Assembly (NCBI GenBank): GCA_029891345.1
Contig: CM056993.1
Span: 227,610,424-227,674,423, forward strand
Length of the DNA: 64,000 bases
Source: Dryococelus australis
Lineage: Eukaryota; Arthropoda; Insecta; Phasmatodea; Phasmatidae
Reading direction: 5' to 3'
In this document: piece after piece, positions 35,001 through 44,650 of the stretch
Numbering within the stretch: the first letter of the stretch is position 1
Layout of the letters: the number at the start of each line of letters is the position of its first letter
Notes under the pieces: generated by a model
What the model was told of the DNA's origin: nothing
Database searches by the model: none
The model's input: only the letters and a program-made list of their open reading frames with translations
Translations under genes and position numbers: made by a program

Positions 35001-36960
35001 CGCAGTGCGCCGTGACTAGAGCGATACCAAGTGGGGCCGCAGTGGCTAGAGCGATACCAAGTGGGGTGCAGTGGCTCTGTAGATAGAGCTATTCCCAGTG
35101 GGGCCTCAATGTCTTATTGGATTGAAATACAACAAGTGGTTCCACAGTGATTCTGTGCCTAGAGCGATACCAAATGGGGCCACTGGGGCTCTGTGCCTAG
35201 AGCGATTCAAAAAGGGGCCGCAGTGGATCAGAGGCTAGAGCGATACCATGTGGGGCCGCAGTGCCTCAGTGCCTAGAGCGATACCATGTGGGGCCGCAAT
35301 AGCTAGAGCGATACAAAGTGGGGCCGCTGTGGCTCTGCTGCTAGAGCGATACGAAGTGGGGTTGCAGTGGCTCAGTTGATAGAGGGATACCATGTGGGGC
35401 CGCAGTGGTTCAGTGGCTATAGCGATAATAAGTGGCGTTGCAGTGGCTCAGTAGCTAGAGCGATACCATGTGGGGCCCCATTGGATCAGAGTGCGATACC
35501 AAGTGGGGTTGCAGTGGCTCAGTAGCTATAGCGAGACTAAGTGGGGTCTCATTTGCTCAGTGTCTAGGGTGATATCATTAAGGGCCGCAGTGCTTCAGTA
35601 GCTAGAGCGATACCAACTGGGGCCGCTGTGGCTCAGTGGATAGAGCGATACCAATTGTGGTTGCAGTTGCTCAGTAGCTATAGCGATACCAAGTGGGGTA
35701 GCATTGGCTCATTAGCTATTGCTATTCCAAGTGGGCCCGAAGTGGTCTCAGTGGCTAGAGCGATAACAAGGGGGGCTGCAGTGGTTCAGTAGCTAGAGCG
35801 ATACCATGTGGGGCCCCAGTTTATCAGTGGCTTGAGCGATACCATGTGGGGCCGCAGTGGCTCAGTGCCTAGAGCGATACCAAGTGGGGTTGCAGTGGCT
35901 CAGTAGTTAGAGCGATAAAATGTGGGACCGCAGTGGCTCAGTATCTAGCGATATACCAAGTCATGGTGCAGTGGCTCAGTAGCTAGAGTGATACGAAGTG
36001 GGCCTGCAGCTTCTCAGTAGCTAGAGCGATACCAAGTGGGGTTGCATTGGCTCAGTACCTAGAGCAATATCTAGAGGGGCAACAGTGGTTTAGTATCTAG
36101 AGCGATACCAAGTGGGGACGCAGTGGCTAGAGCGATACCAAGTGGTGTAGCAGTGGCCTTGTAGCTAGGGCATGACCATGCGGTGCCGCAGTGACTCAGT
36201 GGCTATAGCGATGCGAAGTGGGGCCGCAGTGACTCAGTGGCTAGAGCGATACCAAGTGGGGCTGCAGTTGCTCTGTAGCTAGAGCGATAGCAAGTGAGGC
36301 CTTAATGGCTCAGTGGCTGGAGCGAAATAAAGTGGGGTCTCAGTGGCTCAGTGTCTGTAGTGATATCAAGTGTGGCCGCAGTGGCTCAATGGCTAGAGAT
36401 GTACCAAGTGGTGTTGCAGTGACTCAGTAGCTAAAGCGGGACTATGTGGGTTCTCAGTGGCTCAGTGGCTGGAGTGATATCCATTTAGGAGTGGCTCAGT
36501 GGATAGAGCTATTCCTACTGGGGCCATAGTTGTTCAGTGGCTAGAGTGATACCAAGTGGGGCCGTAATGGCTCGGTAACTAAAGCGATGGCAATGGGGGC
36601 GGCAGTGGCTCAGTATCTATAGCGATACCAAGTGGTGCCACAGTGGCTCAGTGGCCTGAAAGATACCAAGTGTGGCCGGTGTGTCTCAGTGTCAAGAAAG
36701 ATAGCAAGTGGGGCTGCAGTGGCACATTGACTAGAGCGATACTAAGTGGGGCCGCAGTGGCTCAGTTGCTAAATCGATACCAAGTGGGGCCGTAGTGGCT
36801 CAGTAGCTAGAGCGATACCAAGTGGGCCCGTACTGGCTCAGTGGATAGGGTGATTCCAAGTGGGGCCTTAGAGGCTCAGTGGATAGGGCGGTTCCAAGTG
36901 GGGCCGCAGTGTCATAGTGGATAGAATTATACAAAGCAGGGTCTCAGTAGCGCTGTGTCT
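29033..36960 (+). repeat. Large satellite array, 38-bp tRNA-like unit
   Basis: Roughly 200 tandem units (7.9 kb divided by 38). The consensus unit begins GGGGCCGCAGTGGCTCAGTG and closes with a segment containing GATACCAAGT. It contains TGGCTCAGTGG, an exact match to the pol III A-box consensus TRGYNNARNGG, and the stem GCTC/GAGC enclosing AGTGGCTA, which is a D-arm. GGGGCCG can serve as the 5' acceptor strand. No B-box is present. Subtypes include one with TCTTAGT-GATAGAAATACAT, one with AGTGAATAAAGCGATGCCAAA and one with GATACAATAAGGGG. Divergence rises toward the right end (after about 35.3 kb). ORFs in it (30039-30260, 32127-32474, 34671-34868) are frame products of the repeat. Confidence 0.95.
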
Positions 36961-38329
36961 ACATATATAGGTATCTACTTCAATAACACCATAAAATATT
37001 CTTGAAACGATGGCAATGTGTGATTTAATAACTCCTTTAAACCTAAAAAAAGCAACATTACTATTTTATATTGGGGTTTATTTTAATAAATTCATAAATC
37101 CTAAGCGAGGCGGAATTTCTGTTTCAAAAATAAGAAAACAAATCCTGAATATCATGCGAACGATGTCGCAGGGTCATCTAGTAATCTAATATAATTCATA
37201 TAGTGTATTGTAAGAAAGTCACTGAAAGATCCCTTATTTCTACAGAGGTTATCATTTAATCTGCTTAATAGTTGATAAATTGTAAAAGTATTGCACTCGC
37301 AAAATAAGCGCTTATCATTTTCTTCTGCTTGCGTCACTGTAATTCTGAACTTGCTACTGTGTAAAGCCGTCATTAATACTCCGTGTTATCTGTTCTGACT
37401 TGCCCTCCACTGAGCATGAGTGTTACTGGACTGAACGACACGGAAACAACCCACTGCGCCATCTCGTGTAATGTGCTTGCAACTGCTCTATGCACGATCA
37501 AGTTCTTCACCATTCCGATCGCTACCATACGAGAACTACAGCCTGCATTAGCTGGAGAAGGGTACACGTAATGCAGATACAGCCTTTCCGCAAGTCATGC
37601 AGATTCAATAAATACATTTATGGATTTTGCGAATGTACAGTATACTACCTATAGTCGCGGTAACTAGGAGATTTGGCCTGCGCCTTGGAGGATGTGTTGG
37701 GTTGTACGAGCGATATGCGGTCGGGCAATTTCCTGCTGAAAATAACATTCATCCCTTTTGTTGTACGAATGACAAAATAACGTGTAATGTATGTCGGGTA
37801 TGTACTGCGCACTTTGTTTCCTGTGCAATGACCAGATGCTACATCGATTTCAGAGTACAGCTCCTAGCACTACGATTACAATGTTGTCGCTGCCATATTC
37901 ACTGCGGAAGGTGTCGCTAGCAACATGGGCTCCACACACGCTACATAACACCGTTAGCACTGATACTGGAACTACATGGTTTCATCACTGAACAAATTTG
38001 TTATGCCAGTTCCGCCTGGTGATCCCTTCTACACAACACCACACCACTGCTCTTTATATTATAATCACTACAAAACAACTGATTTGCAGTGAAATTAACT
38101 ACTCGAATCAGTGAAAATGGCTCCACTTAGAATCGGTGCGAAAACCACTGATATTTTCAGTGAAACAATTTCACTTATTGAATACCCCTCAGTCAACTGT
38201 GTGCGGCGAATTTAATATTAATTTTTATTGAATTTAGCCAAATCATACCGATAAATAAACATACCTAAGATAATAACGGTTTACATTGTTGAATTTAATG
38301 TAATTTTTTAAAATAAGAAAAAATCAATT
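36961..38329. other. No recognisable gene
   Basis: Short overlapping ORFs on both strands (37152-37571, 37627-37991) have no motif. Composition is closer to balanced than in the flanks. No repeat ends seen. Confidence 0.45.
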
Positions 38330-39157
38330 TGCTGTGCCGGAAGGCTGGCCAGTGCTGTAGCGGTGTACCCACCTCTTCCCCACCCCCTTCCCAAGGGTTC
38401 ACACGCTCGTTGCCTCCTGACCTTCCTGTCTAGGAAACCGTGAATAATGGACAGCGACAGTCGGGCTGTCGCGCTACTCGGCGCCTTGCTTGCGTCACGG
38501 CCGCTCACACTGTTGGAGGTTCCCATGGGTTTGGCGACGACGCAAGAATATTCTGGTGAGACTGGCCGGTTCCTCAGCCCTCCTCGAGGCAGTGCGCGAG
38601 CTACAGAAAATTCTAGGTGGCAGCATACCGCAATATATACTGCCGCGGCCCAGCGGCTGGCAGTCATTGACGGAGGCCATCTGGCAGTGTACGAATGTTC
38701 TTGGTGTTAATGGCCGAGAGGGCGTGAAACCAACTAGTGAAGCCTACTGTGCGTGCGGGCGCTCGGAGGACTCTAGAATATTGCGGACTGGCGGGACAAC
38801 TGTAGTGGGACTGAATGGAGATGTAATATGGAGTTTATTGTAAATATTCGAACGGTCAAATATGGACACATAATTTTTAAAATAATATAATAAGTTGATA
38901 CACTGTCTATTGGGACTGATCTTTAATTATTTGATTTAATTGATTTCTTTGATGCAATTATACATTTTAGTAGTTGGAGTCATTAATTGTAACAGTAAGT
39001 GATATCAATTTATTCTGAGCATTTGAGTCGAAAGAATTTTACTGTAGTTATTGTAAATAAAATTTGAAAATTTTAATTAATTCTTTTTATTAGTACCTCC
39101 ATATATTAACGAACTTGGTTTAGCCCACTTAATTTCCAGAGAGATAAATTGTACCAC
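38330..39157 (+). mobile_element. Gypsy element A, 5' LTR (plus orientation)
   Basis: About 828 bp. Starts TGCTGTGCCGGAAGGC and ends just before a primer-binding site. It matches, in opposite orientation, both 43596-44300 and the fragment 39730-39887. Shared landmarks: CTTGCTTGCGTCA, AAGAATATTCTGGTGAGACT, CTAGTGAAGCCTACTGTGC, GAATGGAGATGTA and ACCTCCAT. ORFs here (38308-38843) are non-coding LTR sequence. Confidence 0.85.
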
Positions 39158-39175
39158 TGGTGTCAGAAGTGGTAT
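39158..39175 (+). other. Primer-binding site of Gypsy element A
   Basis: TGGTGTCAGAAGTGG begins at the LTR boundary, the place and form expected of a tRNA primer-binding site in Gypsy-type elements. Confidence 0.7.
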
Positions 39176-39315
39176 GGAGGCATTTTATTAAAAGTAAATA
39201 AAATTGTTTTAATTAATGTAACAGTAGGATTTTTTTCTTATTGGATAAAATTTGTAAATTACACAAGGAATTGTTTTGTAATTCTTGAATACTAACTAGA
39301 AATCTGTCGGCAGAC

Positions 39316-39730
39316 ATGGAAGCACTCCATTCTTTAGTATAAATTTTAAGTGGCCTGATAAATAGCAAAATAGATACTGTAAATTGTAGACTAAATAGGG
39401 TTGTAGATAATGTTAGTGAAAATTTAAATAGTCATACTTGTAGTGTTAATGAAAATGTTAATACCCAAATTTTCAGTGTTAGTGAATCTGTAATTAGCCA
39501 AATGATTAGTGTTAGTGAATTAGTAGACAAGAAAATAGACAGTGTAAAAGAAAATGTAGAAAGAAAAATAGACAGCGTGAATGAGAATATGGGCAGAAAG
39601 ATAGAAGTAGTAAACGAGTTGGTGAACAATAAACTAGATTGTGTGGGCAAGAAAATTGACAACGTGAGCTGGAGAATGGACAGTGTTAATGAATGGTTGG
39701 ACAGAGTCGAGTGTAAAGTGGACCAAGAGG
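39316..39730 (+). pseudogene. Gypsy element A gag, N-terminal coiled-coil region with 11-15-residue repeats
   Basis: ATG 39316 (MEALHSLV), one stop at codon 9, then open. The sequence is a run of short units of pattern S/D-x-V-N/S-E-x-V-x-x-K-I-D: for example KIDSVKENVERKIDSVNENM and VVNELVNNKLDCVGKK. Spacing and charge predict a long parallel coiled coil. It is the 5' part of gag. The frame then runs on past 39730 into sequence of the opposite element's LTR, so the tail of the open frame (to 39975) is not gag. No nucleocapsid zinc knuckle on this strand. Confidence 0.65.
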
Positions 39731-39887
39731 TGAGCGCCCTCAAGCAAGGTGCCAAACAGTGCGACAGACCAATGGGTTTCCCAGAAAGGGAGACTAGGAG
39801 GTACGAGTGTGTCTGCCCAGTGAAGGGGAACGGTGAGGTGGATCCACCGCCACAGTGCTGGGCATCCTTCAGGCGCCAGGTGCAGCA
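39730..39887 (-). mobile_element. Gypsy element B, truncated 3' LTR (minus orientation)
   Basis: Read on the minus strand from 39887, TGCTGCACC, CTGAAGGATG-CCAGCACTGT-GCGGTG and CTTGCTTG--GGCGCTCAC line up with the start of the LTR at 38330. The match ends near 39730, where plus-strand gag of element A begins. So only the first ~160 bp of the LTR remain. Confidence 0.65.
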
Positions 39888-39897
39888 CGTAATACTG

Positions 39898-39907
39898 CCC
39901 CCTCCTC
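39898..39907 (-). other. Polypurine tract of Gypsy element B
   Basis: GAGGAGGGGG on the minus strand, about 10 bp before the truncated LTR and just after the end of the integrase frame. This is the expected position for plus-strand priming; the short gap to the TGCTG start is unusual. Confidence 0.5.
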
Positions 39908-39909
39908 AA

Positions 39910-42900
39910 TTCTGTTCGTCCCGAACAGACTCTAAAACTTCAGGATCTTTGTACAGCACCAGTCAATCGATATGAACAACCTTGTGCTTCACCCAAGAGC
40001 CTTGCCAACAAATCTGGTAGACCACATAATTTATCTGCTTCAACATCCTGTACGCTCCTTCCCAAGATTTCTGTAATTTCGGGCAATACCCCTTCTTCCT
40101 TTGAGGGTTGTACAACCACACCAGCTGTCCTTCTTGAAAAGTCTCCTCAGGCATTCTTCGGTCATATCGTGTTTTCATTCTGTCACTGTTAAAGTTAAGG
40201 TACCTCCGGGCAAACTCTTGAATGTCGGTGAACTTCTGATGTAGCTTAATAGCATTTTCTAGGGTGGCTGCTTCTTCCTCCACGGGACATCCGAAAAGCA
40301 GTTCACCAGGTAGGTGGAGCTTTCTCCCAAACAGAATCCTTGAAGGTTTTACCCTTGTGAACTCGTGGACTGCCGAGCGATATGCTAGGAGAAATAAGGG
40401 TACCTTAGAGTCCCAATCTTTCTGATTGTCTTCTACGAATATAGCCAGATACTGTTCCAGGGTATGATTTAGCCAATCAACCATTCCATCCGACTGAGGG
40501 TGTAATGCTGTGGTTCAGGTTTTCCTTATTTCCTAAAAACATCATTACCTCTTTGAAAAGTGTTTCTTCAAAATTTCGTCCTTGATCCGAATGAAGCTCA
40601 AGTGGCACTCCAAAATGTGGAGAAAACATGCTCTATGAGAACATCAGCTACTGTGCCTGCCTCTTGGTTTGGCACCGGTATGTCCTTGGGCCACTTTGTA
40701 AAATAGTCTTGTTCTACCAGAAGGTATCAACTCCCCCTCTCAGTGAATAGTAGTTGTCCGATAATGTCAACTGCCACCCTCTCGAACGGGGCCTCAACAT
40801 TGTATTTCTGGAGGGGACCATGTCCCTTAACCCCCGGACCCTTCCTCGCAGTACATGTACCACACCGATGGCACCACTTCTCAACAACCTACCGACAATA
40901 CAGCCACTAAAATCTCATTTGGACTCTGTCAAGTGTCTTATTTACACCGAAGTGACCACCTGCTGCTGTAATGTGCAGTTCTCTTAGCACTTCTGGAATT
41001 CGGCACTCTGGTAGGACAAATTGTAATTAAATCTGTCTTCAATCATTACTTTCCCAGTTCCTGTAGAACACACCATTCTTTATAACAAGGGAATCCCACT
41101 GTGCCCAACATGCCTTGACTGTCACACCAATGCTAGTTATCGCCTCCCATCTCGGTCACCGCCTGGTTTCCTTCCACTCCAACATTGGACACAAGGTGGG
41201 ATACCTTAGCTGATCATTTCTTGTGTACATGTCGTCCAATGTAGATGACCCATCACCAGATACAGGGCCTCGAATTCTTGTCCTCCTTGCTTTACATGAT
41301 ACACCAACCTTTTCCTCCTTGCATTCACAATGATGGCAGAATGGTTGACATAGTGCCCTGGAGAGTATATCTCTGCATTGCTGTGAAGGCTTCCAGACCT
41401 ATGCTGTATTTCAAAGTCATATTCTTGCAGGTGCTGTATCCGACAGGCTATTTGACCTTCGGGGTTCCTGAAATTTAGCAGCCAGCATATTGGAGCATGA
41501 TAAGTTCTTAGGATGAAGTGTCTACCATAAAGATATGGACGAAAATGTGCAATCGCTTTCACCACTGCCAAAAGCTCCCTGTGTGCCACACAGTAGATTC
41601 TCTTGTATTTGTACAGCACCTTACTGAAGTATTACAATGGCCACACTTTTCCCTCCAGTGCCTGAGATAACAAAGCTCCGATTCCAACGTTACTAGCATC
41701 AGTATCCAGAATTAATCCACCCTCTCTACTCGGGAAGCCCAGTTGTGTGGGGGATATCAGAATTTATTTTAGTTTATTGAGAGCAATTTCGCAATCTGGG
41801 GTCCAATAAATTTTATTTTGCCTCAGTCAATTTATGCAGAGGTTTGGTGATAGTGGCGAATCTGGGCACAAATCGATAGCAGTAAGCACATAAGCCCAGG
41901 AAACTTTGTATTTCAGTTTGATCCTTTGGTAGAGGCCATTCTCTTATTGCTCTGGTCATCTCAGGGTCTATTTCAATCCCGTGGGCTGACAAAACATGGC
42001 CCAACAAATTAATTTTATTTTGGAAAAGGTGAAATTTCTTGAGAACTAATTTAATATTGGCTGAAGTCACTTTCTGAAATACAGAATCTAAGTGTACCAG
42101 GTACTCTTGAAATGTTCATCTTGTGACCAAAATGTCGTCTAGGTACACCTGATAAATCTCTAAGGGCAGAACTTTATCCATTAGTCGTTCAAATGTGGCA
42201 GGGGCATTGCATAGCCCAAAGGGCATAATCTCGAACTGCCAGGTTCCTTTCCCTTGGACACAAAAGGCAGTATTTTTCCCTGCCTTCCTGGGCCACTTGC
42301 ACTGCCCATACCTGCTCTCCATGTCTAGAGTAGTAAACCACATCCTGCTAGGCTATTCAGTGTGTTGTCTATCCTAGAGAGTAGGTAGGAATCTTTCTTG
42401 GTCACATTATTAAGTTTGTAGTAATCAACACAAAATCTAATACAGCCATCTTTCTTTATAACAAGAACAATGGGAGAAGATCATGGACTGACTGATGGTT
42501 TTATCACATCTCTTTCTCTCATCTCTTTCAGAATACCATCAATGACTTCATATGAAGATATCGGTAGTCGCCTTGGTGGCTGCTTTATGGGTCTGTCACC
42601 CACTCTGGCGATGTGGTGGCGTACAAAATTAGTTCTGCCAATGTTATGATGCTCACCGAAGAAAGCACCTCTATTTGCCTGTAGCAAATCTGAAACTGCC
42701 CTCTCCTGTAACCAGTTGAGGAAGGCCCAAGAATGTCTGGTCTTACCACTGTTATAGTCACTCCTGTGTCAACGACCATCTGACAAGAAACATCATGTAG
42801 GCTCGCCTCCACAAATATGGCATTGAAGTCTTGTGTCAGTGAGCGCACTTGCAAAAGCATTGGGACCTTCTCTCCAGCAAACACCGACCTTTGGTCCTGA

Positions 42901-42960
42901 AGACCAATGTTAACAAGTTTCCCGAAGATATTGCACTCTCATCTGACCTTTGCTGCCTGC
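39910..42960 (-). pseudogene. Gypsy element B pol (protease, RT, RNase H, integrase)
   Basis: On the minus strand: retropepsin with MVVDTG near 42770 (catalytic DTG); RT with RDVIKPSVSP near 42490, FEIMPFGLCNAPATFERLMD near 42230 and VYLDDILV near 42125 (catalytic YLDD), then NLLGHVLSAHGIEID and SFLGLCAYCYRFVPRFA; RNase H with AHRELLAVVKAIAHFRPYLY near 41560; integrase with SDQGRNFEE near 40580 and TALHPQSDGMVDWLNHTLEQ near 40470, and a C-terminal part (39963-40484) ending near 39910. The order protease-RT-RNase H-integrase is Ty3/Gypsy. Several frameshifts and stops; no full-length frame. Confidence 0.9.
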
Positions 42961-42988
42961 TCCCTGGCTGTGGCTGCTGCTGTTTCTG

Positions 42989-43258
42989 CTACTGCTGCTG
43001 ATGTTGCTGCTGCTGAGGACAGTTGACTCTCAGGTTCCCCGGCTGTCCCCATGACCAAAATTCCGGCCGTTTGGGTGGGGGACGGTGAGTCTCTGTAGTA
43101 CGCACCCTGGAAGTGACGTCCCTCATGGTCGTCTGCGAGTCCTTCAACATCCCCTTGAAGCTGTCGTCCTCCATTTCATCAAACACCAATGCCCGCACTG
43201 GACGTGGGGCACTGATTACTGCCGTGCTGACTTCACTTCCAGTGCTCGGCCCAAGCAT
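42989..43258 (-). pseudogene. Gypsy element B gag C-terminus with degenerate zinc knuckle
   Basis: The minus frame has FWSWGQPGNLRVNCP, a CCHC knuckle in which the first two Cys are Phe and Trp and the His is Asn, so only the last Cys survives. It is followed by a Gln/His-rich run. The preceding part (ALVFDEMEDDSFKG) is linker. The gag N-terminus expected upstream (toward 43596) is not found, although that part of gag exists in element A. Confidence 0.65.
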
Positions 43259-43595
43259 GGTGTGAGGCGCACATAATCACACAGCTTTCCATTTTTTATG
43301 TAATTCATTTTGTTGACATGTAATCATCACAGTGCTCGGTTTGGATGTTTAAACTGCCTTATATTTGGCGAAGTGAGTGCATTCTTACATTCAATTTGTT
43401 TTTATAATCCTAGTATTATCAATTAAACTAAAAACGAAAAGAAAGGTAAAGCCACATATTTCCCATAAACAAACATATTACACTTATTTTGCCCATTACA
43501 ATCAATGTTGTCCTCGAAGCTCGCATATTAAGGTAAGAGTCTGGAAGCATAACACCGTGGATTCAAATACAAACTGTTGCAATGTCTCTCTCTCT
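43259..43595. other. Element B 5' leader, no coding sequence
   Basis: AT-rich sequence between the gag remnant and the LTR. No coiled-coil gag is present, and a primer-binding site like that of element A is not clear; the LTR edge is followed by a CT-rich run. Confidence 0.4.
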
Positions 43596-44330
43596 AGGAA
43601 TTAAGTGGGCTGAACCAAGTTCGTTAAGGGATGGAGGTATTAATAAAAATAATTAATTATAATTTTTTTTATTTGCAATAACTACAGTAAAATTCTCTCA
43701 ACTCAACTGCTCACAATAAATTGATATAACTTATTGTTACAATGAATGACTCCGGCCAATAAAATTTATAATTGCATCACAGAAATCAATTAAATGAAAT
43801 AATTAAAGATCAGTCCCAATAGACACTTTATCAATATATTAATTTATTTTATAAATAATGTGTCCATATTTGACCATTCGAATATTTACAATAAACTCCA
43901 TACTACATCTCCATTCAGTCCCACCACAGTTCAGTCCATGTCCCGCCAGTCTGCAATGTTCTAGAGTCCTCCGAGCGCCTGCATGCACAGTAGGCTTCAC
44001 TAGTTGGCTTCATGCCCTCTCGTCCATTCACACCAAGAACACTCGTTTATTCCGACCGTCGTCTCGCAAATCTTCCGTCAAAGATAGCCGGCTGCTGGGC
44101 CGCAGCAGAATATGTCGCCCTAGGCCATCACCCAGCATTTTCTGTAACTCACATGTTGCCCTGAGGAGGGCTGACGCACCGGCCAGTCTCACCAGAATAT
44201 TCTTGTGCCGTCGCCAAACCCGACGGAACCTCCAGCAGGGGTGAGCGGCGATGACGCAAGCAATGTGCCAAGTTAGTGCACTTCCCGCCTAGACGAAAAT
44301 GGCTCGATTCCCGGAGAGGCCAAACCCGGA
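43596..44330 (-). mobile_element. Gypsy element B, 5' LTR (minus orientation)
   Basis: Reverse complement of the LTR at 38330-39157, with clear divergence (I estimate 15% or more, plus indels). Its outer start is vague: similarity fades between 44300 and 44370. ORFs in this interval on both strands are non-coding. Confidence 0.8.
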
Positions 44331-44435
44331 CTTTCTCGTGTGGAAAACATAGCAGGCGCTGCCAGGCTATTGGGTTCATTACAAGCAATCGGTCAATACA
44401 TTTTATCAAATGTCGTCGCTGCTACATTCTTACTA

Positions 44436-44568
44436 TAGGCTATTCACCAAAAAATGTGAACTTTTGAAAGCCCTGTTTTAGATCTACTTGTATGCGAGTT
44501 GTGTATTTTCCGCCTTATGTAAAATTAACATTGCCATGGACCTCGCCACTTTATTCATGCGTCGGCGA
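44436..44568. mobile_element. MITE family copy 5, one end only
   Basis: Starts TAGGCTATTCAC after a TA (44434-44435), continues GTGAACTTTTGAAAGCCCTG and CACTTTATTCATGCGTCGG, then stops. Only the first third of the element is present. Confidence 0.75.
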
Positions 44569-44650
44569 TTCCCCATATCCTCTGCCCTTGCATTCCGGCG
44601 CTGCTCCATACTCACCTCACTCCAGCCTCGCAGACGCTCAACATATAATT
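44569..44650 (+). mobile_element. SINE tail fragment
   Basis: CATTCCGGCGCTGCTCCATA at about 44591 matches the shared 3' part of the SINEs at 56041 and 57243. The pol III head is missing. Confidence 0.45.

Noticed and set aside
29033..36960. CRISPR-like array of 38-bp repeats
   Set aside because: Units abut directly with no unique spacers, vary by point mutations and form subtypes. This is a eukaryotic satellite.
38308..38843. Overlapping ORFs as a host gene
   Set aside because: They lie within a Gypsy LTR that recurs inverted at 43596-44330.
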